Part shown: positions 46,532 through 56,204 of the stretch, piece after piece
How positions within the stretch are numbered: the stretch's first letter is position 1
Layout of the letters: each line of letters starts with the position of its first letter
From: Acinetobacter sp. ANC 4558
Lineage (GTDB): Bacteria > Pseudomonadota > Gammaproteobacteria > Pseudomonadales > Moraxellaceae
Reading direction: 5' to 3'
Assembly: GCF_002135375.1 (NCBI RefSeq)
Contig: NZ_NEGH01000011.1
Span: 1 to 64,000, forward strand
Length of the DNA stretch: 64,000 bases
Notes under the pieces: model-generated
The model's input: only the letters and a program-made list of their open reading frames with translations
The model's database searches: none
Told to the model about the DNA's origin: nothing
Made by a program: the position numbers and the translations under genes

Positions 46532-48388
46532 ATGTCCAATAATAGCTATACGCATGATGCATATGAAAAAATCCAACAACATGGAAGATTAAGTTACATT
46601 TCTCAGACCACGCCAGATAGTGTGAATACAGAATGTGAAGTTCCTGCTCCGATTAAATATGTGGTACCCATTATTTTTATTCCAGGAATTATGGGGTCGA
46701 ATCTAAAGAATGATAACAAAGAAAAAGTTTGGTATCCGAAAATATCTCTTTCAACCATCCGAAAATATAGTATTCGTGATGCGAAAGAACGACAAATAGC
46801 ATTGAACCCTGAAGCAACACAAGTTGGGTATGATGGGGACATCAAGCTAAATAAAAAGATGATTTCCGATATAACGGAAGATCTTGCTCGTGCACGTGGT
46901 TGGGGCTCGGTCATTCCTGTTGGGTACCCGAATGTTTTGATGTATTTAGAAAGTCAATTGAATCAGCCTTTTAAAACGATCAAGGAACAGAAGGAAGGAG
47001 AGTTTAAAGGAACCAGTGAGTGGGAAAAAATTGTTTCACCTGGCAATAAGCAGACTCAAAAATTATTGGATAAATGGTTAAGCTCTCAAGTAACTGAACT
47101 ATTAAAGGTAGAACAGCATGAATCCTTAGCAGATTATACATTTCCTGTTTTTGCCTGTGGATATAACTGGCTACAAAGCAATAGGTTATCTGCAGATAAT
47201 GTTGCGGATCGTATGAATAATGAGATCATGGCGCAAATTAAAAAAGAGCATCCTACTGCAAAATTTAAGAAGTTTATTGTAGTGACTCATTCTATGGGAG
47301 GATTGGTTACCCGAGCTTTAATTCAAAATGACAAAGTTAAAGATAAAATTGCAGGCGTGGTACATGGTGTGATGCCTGCGAGTGGCGCACCTGCGGTCTA
47401 TCAACGTATTACAGTGGGATGGGATGGTTGGAAAGCATCTACAGGTATTAAAAATAGCATTACAGCTTGGATCACCAAATTTATGTTTGGAGATACATCA
47501 GAACGACTGACTGCCACATTAGCCAGTGCACCTGGCGGTTTGGAGTTATTACCTTTTTCAAATTATCTAAATCCTGATAATTCAGGTAATACAAAGGCGT
47601 GGTTAACTATTAAAGCCAACACTCCAAATGGTGAAATTACAGCTACTTTGCCGAAAACAAATGATCCTTATACTGAAATATATAAAAGAAAAAATACATG
47701 GTGGGCCATGATGAACCCTGATTTTATTGATCCTGCTGGATTAATGAAAAAGGAAGCTGAGAAAAAAAAATTACAGGACATTTTTGATGTTTATCGTGAA
47801 AATATAGATATTGTTAATAAATTACATAAACACATTGCAGATTCATATCATGAAAATAGTTATGCACATTATGGATCAGATACGAATTTTAAGTCATATG
47901 GTCAGGTTGTTTGGCGTTGTAAAGAAACATTAAATATTAAGAGTGAAAATGAATTAATTGAGTTAATGAACTTATATGGAAAGAAAAAATTAATTCAATT
48001 GCCGAATATTCAACCCCAAACGAAAGAGCGTGATGAAACTCAATTTGAAAAAAATGAAACCGATGTCATTGTAAAGGATTCTAAAACCTACAATTTAAAT
48101 GATAATGCATATAAAAAAGATGGTGTTAGAGAAATTATTTTAGATGAGAAGTCAGGTATTTCTAAAACACATAAAGCAACTTTTTATTTAGATATTAAAC
48201 CCACTTCACCTGGCGACGGCACCGTATGTTATCAATCTGGACAAGATGTTAAGGCTGTAAATCGGAATTTAAAAAATACTTTTATTATTAATGGTTATGA
48301 ACATGCGAGTAGTTATGATAATGATGATGTTCAATTGAATACACTTTATTGTATTGCTAAAATTTTTAGTGAAATGAAAAAAGATTAA
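46532..48388 (+). CDS. T6SS lipase effector (alpha/beta hydrolase, Tle type)
   Basis: A 618-residue hydrolase without a signal peptide, as expected for T6SS cargo. IIFIPGIMGSNL (about 50-61) is the oxyanion segment and VVTHSMGGLVTRAL holds the nucleophile Ser254 in the pattern HSMGG. Position behind vgrG and a Tli4-like gene suggests an antibacterial phospholipase delivered to the periplasm. Assignment to a particular Tle family is uncertain. It starts 10 nt after the immunity gene. Confidence 0.8.
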   Translation: MSNNSYTHDAYEKIQQHGRLSYISQTTPDSVNTECEVPAPIKYVVPIIFIPGIMGSNLKNDNKEKVWYPKISLSTIRKYSIRDAKERQIALNPEATQVGYDGDIKLNKKMISDITEDLARARGWGSVIPVGYPNVLMYLESQLNQPFKTIKEQKEGEFKGTSEWEKIVSPGNKQTQKLLDKWLSSQVTELLKVEQHESLADYTFPVFACGYNWLQSNRLSADNVADRMNNEIMAQIKKEHPTAKFKKFIVVTHSMGGLVTRALIQNDKVKDKIAGVVHGVMPASGAPAVYQRITVGWDGWKASTGIKNSITAWITKFMFGDTSERLTATLASAPGGLELLPFSNYLNPDNSGNTKAWLTIKANTPNGEITATLPKTNDPYTEIYKRKNTWWAMMNPDFIDPAGLMKKEAEKKKLQDIFDVYRENIDIVNKLHKHIADSYHENSYAHYGSDTNFKSYGQVVWRCKETLNIKSENELIELMNLYGKKKLIQLPNIQPQTKERDETQFEKNETDVIVKDSKTYNLNDNAYKKDGVREIILDEKSGISKTHKATFYLDIKPTSPGDGTVCYQSGQDVKAVNRNLKNTFIINGYEHASSYDNDDVQLNTLYCIAKIFSEMKKD

Positions 48389-48482
48389 AGTTGACAATAA
48401 TGAGGTAAAACCAGTGATGGTGATTGAAATAAATTGGGCTTTAATGGGTATTATGATTTAGAGTATTATTTTATCTATATGG

Positions 48483-49292
48483 TTATGAATGATTTAGGTT
48501 TTCAGTATCTTCATTGAGATATTTGATCATGAATTTTTTAGGTGAATATTTCATTACTTTTTTAAACATCGTAATAAATGAACTTTCTGAGACATATCCT
48601 AGTTTATTTGCGATATATGTAATGTTATTACGATCATTTAGCATTTGTAATGCAAGGATGATATGTAATCGTCTACGCCAATCATGAATAGAAAGAGAAG
48701 TTTCTCTTTTAAATATCCGAGTTAAACTACGTTCACTCATATGACATTGTTCTGCACATTTTACTAAACTAATTTTTAAATCTGGTTGATGTAATAATGT
48801 ATCAGTCAAAACTTTTAAACGTTTATCAGTTGGTAAAGGAAGATAAAGTTCTTGTGGAGGCGCATGACAAATTTCATCTATTAATACCGATATTAAACGA
48901 GAGTCTGGACTGTTCGATGAATAGTTTTGATTCATTGTTTCAGCGCGTTTTAATAATTGAGTAAATAAATCATTGGTATGAATGATTTGACAATTATGGT
49001 GAGATAGTTGTTCTTCTGAAGTGAAAACAATGTAGCAAGTTGAAATGCCGATTCCCGTTGCTGAATGCTGCATATTGGCAGGAATCCAAATCGCGGTTTT
49101 AGGTGGAATAATCCAAATACCGATGTCTGTCGATAGCGTAATTAGACCTGAAATGGTTGCCATGAGTTGACCAGATGCATGGTGATGAACGCCTAACTCC
49201 CAATCAGGTGTAATAGGGGCAACTTTGATGACATTAACCGCCTGTTTGGGCTGATTAAGTGGGTGAATATCAGTTAAGTTTTTGACAATCAT
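48483..49292 (-). CDS. AraC-family transcriptional regulator with cupin sensor
   Basis: A 269-residue regulator. The N-terminal cupin region carries HHHASGQLM (about 36-44) and PANMQHSATG, possible metal or ligand-binding residues. The C-terminal double helix-turn-helix includes CAEQCHMSERSLTRIFKRET and IANKLGYVSESSFITMFKK. The start overlaps the end of the upstream gene by 23 nt. Target genes are unknown. Confidence 0.87.
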   Translation of the reverse strand: MIVKNLTDIHPLNQPKQAVNVIKVAPITPDWELGVHHHASGQLMATISGLITLSTDIGIWIIPPKTAIWIPANMQHSATGIGISTCYIVFTSEEQLSHHNCQIIHTNDLFTQLLKRAETMNQNYSSNSPDSRLISVLIDEICHAPPQELYLPLPTDKRLKVLTDTLLHQPDLKISLVKCAEQCHMSERSLTRIFKRETSLSIHDWRRRLHIILALQMLNDRNNITYIANKLGYVSESSFITMFKKVMKYSPKKFMIKYLNEDTENLNHS

Positions 49293-49683
49293 AGTTTAAA
49301 TTAAGTAATTGCGTTACAAGGCGATCTAATTCATTTTGATGGCTGACAATATGCATAGGATAACCTGAAAAGGTGATATACATTTTAGAAAAATGTTCCA
49401 TTTTTACTCTTTGTTCTGAGTCTTGTTCAAGATGAATCAGTGCCAGAATATATTTCGATAGTGTTTGTCGATTGGCTTTTACCCAAGTTACTATTTTTTT
49501 ACGTGATTCGTAATCTTGCTCATTTTCTGCTTCATCAAAAGAACCTTCGCTTATAAATAGAAATTTTTGACGTTTTGCTAATAGTGCATCAAATTTTGCC
49601 AATACATCTTCAACAGATTGCTTATCTGTAGATTTATAACTGATGGTAATGATTGGAAACTCAGTTTTATCGGTAATATACAT
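49270..49683 (-). CDS. Hypothetical protein of 137 residues, co-transcribed with the AraC regulator
   Basis: A soluble, charged protein (MYITDKTEFPIITISYKS at the start) with alternating strand and helix pattern; no signal peptide or membrane segment. I do not recognise the family. Its end overlaps the AraC-type gene, so the two form a small operon. A Fur-box-like sequence lies 14-34 bp upstream of its start, pointing to possible iron control. Confidence 0.7.
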   Translation of the reverse strand: MYITDKTEFPIITISYKSTDKQSVEDVLAKFDALLAKRQKFLFISEGSFDEAENEQDYESRKKIVTWVKANRQTLSKYILALIHLEQDSEQRVKMEHFSKMYITFSGYPMHIVSHQNELDRLVTQLLNLNYDCQKLN

Positions 49684-49696
49684 CGAATATACTCTA

Positions 49697-49717
49697 TAAA
49701 TGATAATGATTCTTTTT
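49697..49717 (-). promoter_or_regulatory. Fur-box-like sequence
   Basis: AATGATAATGATTCTTTT contains adjoining matches to the GATAAT hexamers from which Fur boxes are built (GATAAT-GATTC). It is directly upstream of the 137-residue protein gene. The match is partial. Confidence 0.4.
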
Positions 49718-49952
49718 TATTTTAGTGTAATATCCGTCTAAATTATTTTTATAATGCGCCATAACATTTATCATTTCAGCCATTTGACTTCAGAAAATGT
49801 CATAATTTGGATATTTTGTAGCAAACGATTCTTTTAATTTTTGTATTTGATGTGGATTGTTTAAATTTTGAATTCAGTAATCCAACGATAATAATTCATT
49901 ACCGAATTCAAAATTAAAGTTGATGAATAAGTGAAAACTTAAATGATATTTT

Positions 49953-50741
49953 TTAGAAATTATATTGAATGCCAAAAACTGCCATATTTTTTTGATGGGC
50001 TGCCGCTCGATTTTCTCCACCAATAATATATTTTATCCAAGCATTGATATTCTCATTAATGACTGGATGTGAAAGTTGAATTGAAGCATGTCGAAAGACA
50101 AAATGTTTTGGTGTATTGTCTACTGGTCGATATTGGGTTTTTCCATCTTGTGTGTAATAGTTTAGACCCGTTGATAAATCAAGTATAAATTTTTGAGCTA
50201 AAGGTTGATTATAATTAAGTTCGACATAGGTATCGCCTTTATTCATATAAAATACATCATTTAAATAGGTTTCAACAAAAATACCGACTGAATTACCTGT
50301 CTTCTTATTGATCGGATGGCTTAAACGAACCCGTGATGCAAGACCCGTCGAGTTTTTACCGCCAGGATAGTAAAATGTTGTTAAATTAATATCATAATGT
50401 AAATCTTGATATTTATTATTATACCCCACTAAAAACAAGTTTTCGTAATAGTCTGGTGCTGGAGCAGGTTCTCCAGTTTGTAATGCTTTAACCGAAGTAT
50501 CTAATTTTGAACCCCACCATGCGCTATAAAAACCTTTATAACTCGCATTTAAAAAAGCTTGTAGCGTAGCATTGTCATTTTCTGGGTTGTTGGTTGAGCC
50601 TTTAGAGACATATGCAGATACAGCTCGAATATAGCCATTAATTTTGATGTCATCGTTTGTATCTGCTTGAGCATTTGCTGTAAAAAATACCATTGAAGAT
50701 AATGCAGCCATTAAAATAGTAGGTTTTCCAAAACCATTCAT
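49953..50741 (-). CDS. TorF-family putative porin (Gcw_chp type)
   Basis: A 262-residue outer-membrane protein with a signal peptide (cleavage after ANAQA, about residue 26) and an alternating strand pattern ending in YNF. The early segment INGYIRAVSAYVSKGSTNN matches the TIGR02001/TorF group. It lies 44 nt after the MHS transporter gene, so the pair could move the same solute across both membranes. Confidence 0.75.
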   Translation of the reverse strand: MNGFGKPTILMAALSSMVFFTANAQADTNDDIKINGYIRAVSAYVSKGSTNNPENDNATLQAFLNASYKGFYSAWWGSKLDTSVKALQTGEPAPAPDYYENLFLVGYNNKYQDLHYDINLTTFYYPGGKNSTGLASRVRLSHPINKKTGNSVGIFVETYLNDVFYMNKGDTYVELNYNQPLAQKFILDLSTGLNYYTQDGKTQYRPVDNTPKHFVFRHASIQLSHPVINENINAWIKYIIGGENRAAAHQKNMAVFGIQYNF

Positions 50742-50785
50742 TAAAATTTCCTTTTACATTTGAAAGATAATTAGGGCGATTTAAA

Positions 50786-52090
50786 TTATTTCTGAACATT
50801 TACATTTTTGGATTCAGGTAAAAACACCAAAGCAACTAAACTGAGAATACTAATACCAACGACATACCATGCTGGAGCCATTGGGCTGTCAGTCATTGCA
50901 ATTAGCCATGTCACTATGAATTGTGTGGTGCCACCAAAAATTGCAGTTCCAAAAGCGTAAACTAAAGACAAACCTGTACTTCGAACAGCAATCGGTAAAA
51001 GTTCTGGAATTTGTACAAGACCTGCAGTTGCAAACATTGCAGTACATGAGGCAACAATTGCATTTACTGTAAAAAGTGTTAGTAAGCTAGGAGCATTACT
51101 CATCCATGTGAAGATAGGAATAACCAATAGCATTAAGACAATTCGCGGCAGAATGTTAACGACTTTACGACCAAATCGATCGCTTAATATGCCGCCAATA
51201 AGGGCAGATATAAAAGTCATGATGCCACCAACTAAAACACTTCCTTGAGCTATAGGAGCAGAAAGTTTTAGAACCTGAACCGCGTAACTCACCATGTAAT
51301 TACCAATTTGAGAAGCAACGCCAATTGATGAGAATAAAAGAATACCTAAAATCAAAACCTTTTTATGTTCACGAAATACTGTACTGACAATTTCAGAACT
51401 AGAATGTTCATCTTTATTTTCATGTGTTTCAGGCAAAGTGCGACGAATATAAATTGCAATAGGAATAAGTACTAAACTCAAAAGAAAAGGAACTCTCCAA
51501 CCCCAATCTGCGAGCTGTTCAGTGGTTAAATTAATTGAAAGAAGTACACCAAATGTTCCACCCACGGCGACTGCAAGTCCTTGACTAGCAATTTGCCAAC
51601 TTGAGTAAAACCCTCGTTTTTTTGCTGGTGCAGCTTCAATTAATAAGGAGGTTGCAGGGCCAATTTCACCACCAAGGGCTAATCCTTGCATCAGACGGCA
51701 AATGACAACAATAATAGGCGCAATAATTCCTATACTTTCATAGCTTGGGGTAATGGCTAAACCTAATGTACCAACGGTAATTAATCCAACAGTTAATATC
51801 ATGGCAGGTTTTCGACCTGCACGATCTGCGAAAGAGCCAATTAAAATTCCACCTAGTGGTCGGGCAAAAAAACCGACACCAAATGTGGCAACTGCTGCCA
51901 TTAGGCTTCCGTACTCTCCTGTCACTGGAAAGAATGCTTTGCCGATATATACAGCAAAATATGCGTATATGACGAAATCGTAAAATTCTAGCGCATTCCC
52001 AGTAACAGCAGCAGCAACAGCTTTTTTGCTAATGGGTGGGGTTTCAGACAAATTGGTTGAAACCTGTGTTTGTTCAGAGGAAGAAGACAT
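50786..52090 (-). CDS. MFS transporter, metabolite:H+ symporter (MHS) family
   Basis: A 434-residue inner-membrane transporter with about 12 helices; GNALEFYDFVIYAYFA and GSFADRAGRKPAM identify the MHS branch. The ATG at 52090 has AAGGTAA 7 nt upstream, whereas the in-frame ATG at 52123 has none. In the cluster it probably imports the compound that the two hydrolases downstream in the pathway cleave. Confidence 0.85.
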   Translation of the reverse strand: MSSSSEQTQVSTNLSETPPISKKAVAAAVTGNALEFYDFVIYAYFAVYIGKAFFPVTGEYGSLMAAVATFGVGFFARPLGGILIGSFADRAGRKPAMILTVGLITVGTLGLAITPSYESIGIIAPIIVVICRLMQGLALGGEIGPATSLLIEAAPAKKRGFYSSWQIASQGLAVAVGGTFGVLLSINLTTEQLADWGWRVPFLLSLVLIPIAIYIRRTLPETHENKDEHSSSEIVSTVFREHKKVLILGILLFSSIGVASQIGNYMVSYAVQVLKLSAPIAQGSVLVGGIMTFISALIGGILSDRFGRKVVNILPRIVLMLLVIPIFTWMSNAPSLLTLFTVNAIVASCTAMFATAGLVQIPELLPIAVRSTGLSLVYAFGTAIFGGTTQFIVTWLIAMTDSPMAPAWYVVGISILSLVALVFLPESKNVNVQK

Positions 52091-52276
52091 TGATATTACC
52101 TTCATATGGTATGGATAAATCACTTTAAATATTCATTTAAAGTACTTAAGACATAACTGAATTTAGTGGGATGAGAGGTTTTATCTCACACCATGTGTTA
52201 AAAATATTTGATGAACCATTCCATGGTTTATTGTGAGTGTTTGTTAATTAATTAAGACAGATATGACTCATGTTGA

Positions 52277-53353
52277 TTAAGCATCATTATTTTTTAAGCC
52301 ACTTAGTGCTTGTAATGTCGCTTTATGAGCCTGTTTCCAAATCTGATTTTTCCATTCAGGATCATCAGGATAGAAAGTGTCTTTCAAATTCTTACGAATT
52401 TCATTTCCTTGAACGGTATCAAACTGTTTATAGCGGTAAGCCCAATGATCTGCTCGAAGTGTATTGATCATTTTATCTAGCGGATAAGTACCGTATTCAA
52501 GACAAATACCGATGTGTTCTGCATGAGCACATTCTTCTGTTAAGGCAATTTGAATTGGTCCAGTCATTGGAATACTGGTTGAACTTCCTGTATGGACACT
52601 TGTGATTTCACCCCACCAGTTTTGAGCTTTTTTAAAGACATTAGAGTCAAAACTTGCGAAAATTTTTTCACCTAGACCATAAGGACCTAGACCAGTGTGA
52701 ATATCTATAGATGCAATGAGTGGAACATTTGGCGTGTATTTTTTTAAAATATGTCGGATGGTCGTATTACTCCAAGTGGGTGAAAACCCTCCAAAATACA
52801 TCCCATCTGGAAAATGGTGCTGACCTAAAGTGATTGCATATTGAAGAGACTTTTCACCATGAATAACTTGATAATGATTGAGTTGTTCATCTTGTTCAAA
52901 AGGATAAATAGGAGGAAGAAGGGCATTATGAATCTTACTGTATTCTTTATTTTCAGGAAGATTTTCAGCAAAATTAATAAAATTTCGATTTAGATCAACA
53001 TTATCTTCATTGACCCGACGTAAGTGGGAAAATCCATAAGGGTTAACTGCATGTATGTATAAAATAGCGATATCATGAGGAAGGTTTAGCGTTGAGGACA
53101 GTAATCCAGTTTGAATAGCAGAACCTGTAAAACCTTCTACACCATGTACGCCACTGAGAATAATTAATAATTTAGAAGCATTTACCTCTCCTTCATAAAC
53201 GACATCGATTGCTAACTCTTCCTGATTAATTCCTTTAAACGGTGAAATATAATGATCAATTGCAAGATGTCTTTTTTTTGCTGCGGATAGAAATTTATTT
53301 CTTGATTCAATATAGCTTTCGCTAAATAGATTCAAAATTTCAACACTATTCAT
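52277..53353 (-). CDS. DUF2817 zinc carboxypeptidase-like hydrolase (M14 fold)
   Basis: A 358-residue cytoplasmic enzyme of the DUF2817 family. GVHGVEGFTGSAIQ supplies the His-x2-Glu zinc ligands, NEDNVDLNRNF the substrate-binding Asn-Arg, and ASIDIHTGLGPYG a further His. The family hydrolyses amide or peptide bonds. It lies between the amidotransferase-like gene and the transporter on the same strand, with GAAAA before the ATG. Confidence 0.8.
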   Translation of the reverse strand: MNSVEILNLFSESYIESRNKFLSAAKKRHLAIDHYISPFKGINQEELAIDVVYEGEVNASKLLIILSGVHGVEGFTGSAIQTGLLSSTLNLPHDIAILYIHAVNPYGFSHLRRVNEDNVDLNRNFINFAENLPENKEYSKIHNALLPPIYPFEQDEQLNHYQVIHGEKSLQYAITLGQHHFPDGMYFGGFSPTWSNTTIRHILKKYTPNVPLIASIDIHTGLGPYGLGEKIFASFDSNVFKKAQNWWGEITSVHTGSSTSIPMTGPIQIALTEECAHAEHIGICLEYGTYPLDKMINTLRADHWAYRYKQFDTVQGNEIRKNLKDTFYPDDPEWKNQIWKQAHKATLQALSGLKNNDA

Positions 53354-53374
53354 TGTCGTATTTTCCTGAAAACT

Positions 53375-54169
53375 CTATTGATCTAATTTCAAACGTTGAC
53401 GCATTCTGTGACGGCATGCCTCACCAAATGCTTTAAATATGTTTCGTGAAAGTTCATGATCATGAACTCGCATTTCAGGATGCCATTGCACGGCTAAGGC
53501 GAAGCTTTTCGCCTTTTTAATTGAAAATGCTTCGACCAAACCATCTGGAGCAATCGCTTCAACAACTAAACCATCGCCAAGTTTCTCAATACCTTGGTGA
53601 TGAAGTGAATTTACATTGGTATATTTTGAAGAGTGAAGCTGAGAGAGAATGCCACCTGGAACGATCTCAATAGCATGATTGTCTTCATACCATTGTTGAA
53701 TGGGCCTTGCACGATCACCTTCACGATGGTCGATTGCTTCAGAACGTTCATAAACAGCAGTATTAAGTGTTCCTCCCCATGCGACATTTATTTCTTGCAG
53801 ACCTCGACAAATTGCAAGTATTGGAATTTCTGCCTCTATTAATTTGCAAAGAAGGGGGAGAATTGTTTGATCACGATTTGGGTCAAGTAGAGGATCATTC
53901 TCTTTGGGAATACCACCATAATAAATAGGAGAAACATTCGATGGACTTCCCGTGAGTAAAATACCATCAATATTGGCAATTAAACTTGGATAATCAATTG
54001 ATTCTGGGTCAGAAGGTAGTGACATTGGGAGTGCATTTGCAGTATTGGCTACAGCTTCGACATAACCAAAAAATAATGAATAAGCACGATGTCCGTATCG
54101 TTCTATGCAGTCTGTTGAAATAGCAACAAGAGGCTTAATCTCTCTTTCTTGATGTAATACTTTATTCAT
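53375..54169 (-). CDS. Gamma-glutamyl-gamma-aminobutyrate hydrolase-like (PuuD, peptidase C26)
   Basis: A 264-residue class I glutamine amidotransferase-fold hydrolase. The nucleophile Cys121 sits in LAICRGLQE, and the His230/Glu232 pair in QWHPE. LHHQGIEKLG is typical of the PuuD group, which cleaves gamma-glutamyl amides. It is first in the minus-strand cluster, divergent from a LysR gene. Confidence 0.87.
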   Translation of the reverse strand: MNKVLHQEREIKPLVAISTDCIERYGHRAYSLFFGYVEAVANTANALPMSLPSDPESIDYPSLIANIDGILLTGSPSNVSPIYYGGIPKENDPLLDPNRDQTILPLLCKLIEAEIPILAICRGLQEINVAWGGTLNTAVYERSEAIDHREGDRARPIQQWYEDNHAIEIVPGGILSQLHSSKYTNVNSLHHQGIEKLGDGLVVEAIAPDGLVEAFSIKKAKSFALAVQWHPEMRVHDHELSRNIFKAFGEACRHRMRQRLKLDQ

Positions 54170-54254
54170 AAAAATCTGCTAGGCGGTTAAGGATTACGCT
54201 GAGAAGTGTATAAATAAGATTGACTGATGTAAATTGCATTATTAATTGTGATAT

Positions 54255-54271
54255 ATTGCAATTTTTGCAAT
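54255..54271. promoter_or_regulatory. Candidate LysR-type operator in the divergent region
   Basis: ATTGCAA-TTT-TTGCAAT is a perfect inverted repeat of 7-bp arms containing a T-N11-A arrangement. It lies 16 bp before the lysR start and 86 bp from the divergent hydrolase gene, the usual site for autoregulation and activation of the neighbour. Confidence 0.6.
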
Positions 54272-54286
54272 TAAAATAAATGTGTC

Positions 54287-55222
54287 ATGAATATTAGACA
54301 GTTACAACATTTTCTTCAGGTGATGGAAACGGGTTCACTGAGTCTTGCAGCAGAAAAAGTATATTTAAGTGAGTCGGCTTTATCTCGTAGTTTGCGCGCT
54401 TTAGAAGATGAGCTTCGTGTTCCTTTATTTGATCGTAGTAATCGACGTTTACAACCAACGGCTTATGCATTTGAATATTTAGAGCGTGCCAAGAGAATTG
54501 TATTTGATGAACGTGAAGGGGCACGTGCATTAACAATGATGAAATTAGGAGATTATGGATCGTTAAAAATTGGGCTAGGATCATCTCTTGCAATGGATTT
54601 TTTATCTCCCATGATTAAGACCATGCTTAAAGAAAGCCCGAATATACGAATACAAGCTTTAGTTCAAAGCTCAGATATTCTTTTAGAAGAGTTATTGAAA
54701 GAAAAGTTAGACTTTTTTATTGGTGATGTAAAGTTGGTTGCAGGAATTGGAGAAATATCAGTAGAACCGTTATATAATTGTGATGTTGCTTGGTTTGCTA
54801 GAAAAGATCATCCATTGGCATGTAAAAAAAATATTACAATTAAAGATATTCAAAAGTATCCAATGATTGGATCTGGTTATATGAATGATAGTCATGCATG
54901 GACAATGTCTAGACTATATGATTTATCATTGCCAATAGAAAATCATTTTTCTGCGAGCATTAATAATCTAGAAACCGTTCATAAATTAATCGTTGCAACA
55001 GATGCAATTGCACCATCAACATTTATTGCAATGCTTCACCTTCTTCGTTCCGGTGAGGTCGTAAAAATTGATGTTTGCCCAGAATTAAAATTAGATATGG
55101 TCTTGGGTGTTATTCGTTTATCACTTCGAACGCTTGTACCTTCTGTAGAGAAAGTTTTTGATTTACTTCGAGAATATTTTATAAAGGTTGATACAGAAAT
55201 TAAAGAGTTTTCTTCTTCATAA
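54287..55222 (+). CDS. LysR-family transcriptional regulator
   Basis: A 311-residue LTTR with an N-terminal winged helix-turn-helix (MNIRQLQHFLQVMETGSLSL and the following AAEKVYLSESALSRSLRALE) and a periplasmic-binding-like sensor domain from about 90. It is divergent from the PuuD/DUF2817/MHS/TorF genes and probably controls them. Confidence 0.9.
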   Translation: MNIRQLQHFLQVMETGSLSLAAEKVYLSESALSRSLRALEDELRVPLFDRSNRRLQPTAYAFEYLERAKRIVFDEREGARALTMMKLGDYGSLKIGLGSSLAMDFLSPMIKTMLKESPNIRIQALVQSSDILLEELLKEKLDFFIGDVKLVAGIGEISVEPLYNCDVAWFARKDHPLACKKNITIKDIQKYPMIGSGYMNDSHAWTMSRLYDLSLPIENHFSASINNLETVHKLIVATDAIAPSTFIAMLHLLRSGEVVKIDVCPELKLDMVLGVIRLSLRTLVPSVEKVFDLLREYFIKVDTEIKEFSSS

Positions 55223-55434
55223 TTCAAAAGAGGATGTGATGTCTTCTTAATCAGCGGTTACAATGTTTAAACTTAAATAAGTAATGCGGTGAGTAACATA
55301 TTTGGAAATTTCCATCTCAATTATTTTATTTAACCTTGATAAAAAAGACGGGAATACATGGTTGTAAGTTATGTTTTGGATCAATACTTAAATGAGGAGC
55401 AATCGCTTCTGGTATTGAGTATTACGGCTTAACT

Positions 55435-55482
55435 AAATAAAAAAATATAGCGAAAATGAACTATAGTTTACATTCACGCTAT
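55435..55482 (-). terminator. Terminator of the VOC gene
   Basis: ATAGCG and CGCTAT bracket further complementary bases (ATGAA/TTCA, TATAG); on the minus strand the stem is followed by ATATTTTTTTATTT. It lies 27 nt beyond the VOC gene stop. Confidence 0.7.
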
Positions 55483-55508
55483 TCTTATACAGAAAATATT
55501 AGCAGTTT

Positions 55509-55892
55509 TTAATCAATATAATTAGATATTTCTATTAAGTTATCATCTGGATCTCGAATATATACAGACATTATATTGCCCATAGCACCTGTACGTTGAA
55601 TAGGTCCTTCTTCAATTTTGATCTCTAAATCATGGAGGTGTTGAATAACCACATCTAATGGTGTTTTTGCTATAAAACATAAGTCAGCAGAGCCTTTTGT
55701 GGGAAATTTAGCCTTAGGTTCAAATTCATTTCCAGCTTGATGCAAATTAATTTTTTGCTGTCCAAACTGTAGTGCTTTACGATCATTTTTAAAAGAAACG
55801 ACCTTGAAATTTAGAACGCTATTATAGAAGTTACATGATTTCTCTATATCAGAAACTGTTAAAACTAAATGATCTAAATGTGAAATTTCCAT
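55509..55892 (-). CDS. VOC-superfamily protein (glyoxalase/dioxygenase fold)
   Basis: A 127-residue protein of two beta-alpha-beta-beta-beta units. ISHLDHLVLTVSDIEKSCNFY holds the first metal His, LHQAGNEF the middle one and DPDDNLIEIS the last Glu, as in glyoxalase I and fosfomycin-resistance proteins. The ATG at 55892 follows GAGAG; an in-frame ATG nine codons earlier is less well placed. Substrate unknown. Confidence 0.8.
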   Translation of the reverse strand: MEISHLDHLVLTVSDIEKSCNFYNSVLNFKVVSFKNDRKALQFGQQKINLHQAGNEFEPKAKFPTKGSADLCFIAKTPLDVVIQHLHDLEIKIEEGPIQRTGAMGNIMSVYIRDPDDNLIEISNYID

Positions 55893-56204
55893 ATTAACTC
55901 TCAAAATATTTGAAGTCATTGAACAGTTGATTTATCAAATAATTTAATTGATTTTAAACAGGCTTACTGTTTTCAATTCGTTAAAAATTAAGATATAAAC
56001 CATTTAATTTTATTTTTAAATAATGTAGAGATTATCATTGAGCATATCGCTAAAATTGTTATGGATAGATGGAAAGTACTTCATTATCAATAACTGTAAG
56101 CTGTGAGCCAATTTTTAAATGCTGTGCTATAGATTTGGCTTATTTAATTTATACAAAGTAAAGTATGTAAATTGTATATACAAGGAAAATTGACGGATTT
56201 AACA
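55893..56204. other. Divergent intergenic region with palindrome in the leader
   Basis: No gene seen. TTGTATATACAA at 56172-56183 is a perfect 12-bp palindrome of the GntR-operator type, only 21 bp before the dehydrogenase start. A TTG codon inside it opens the same frame but is a poor start. Confidence 0.45.
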
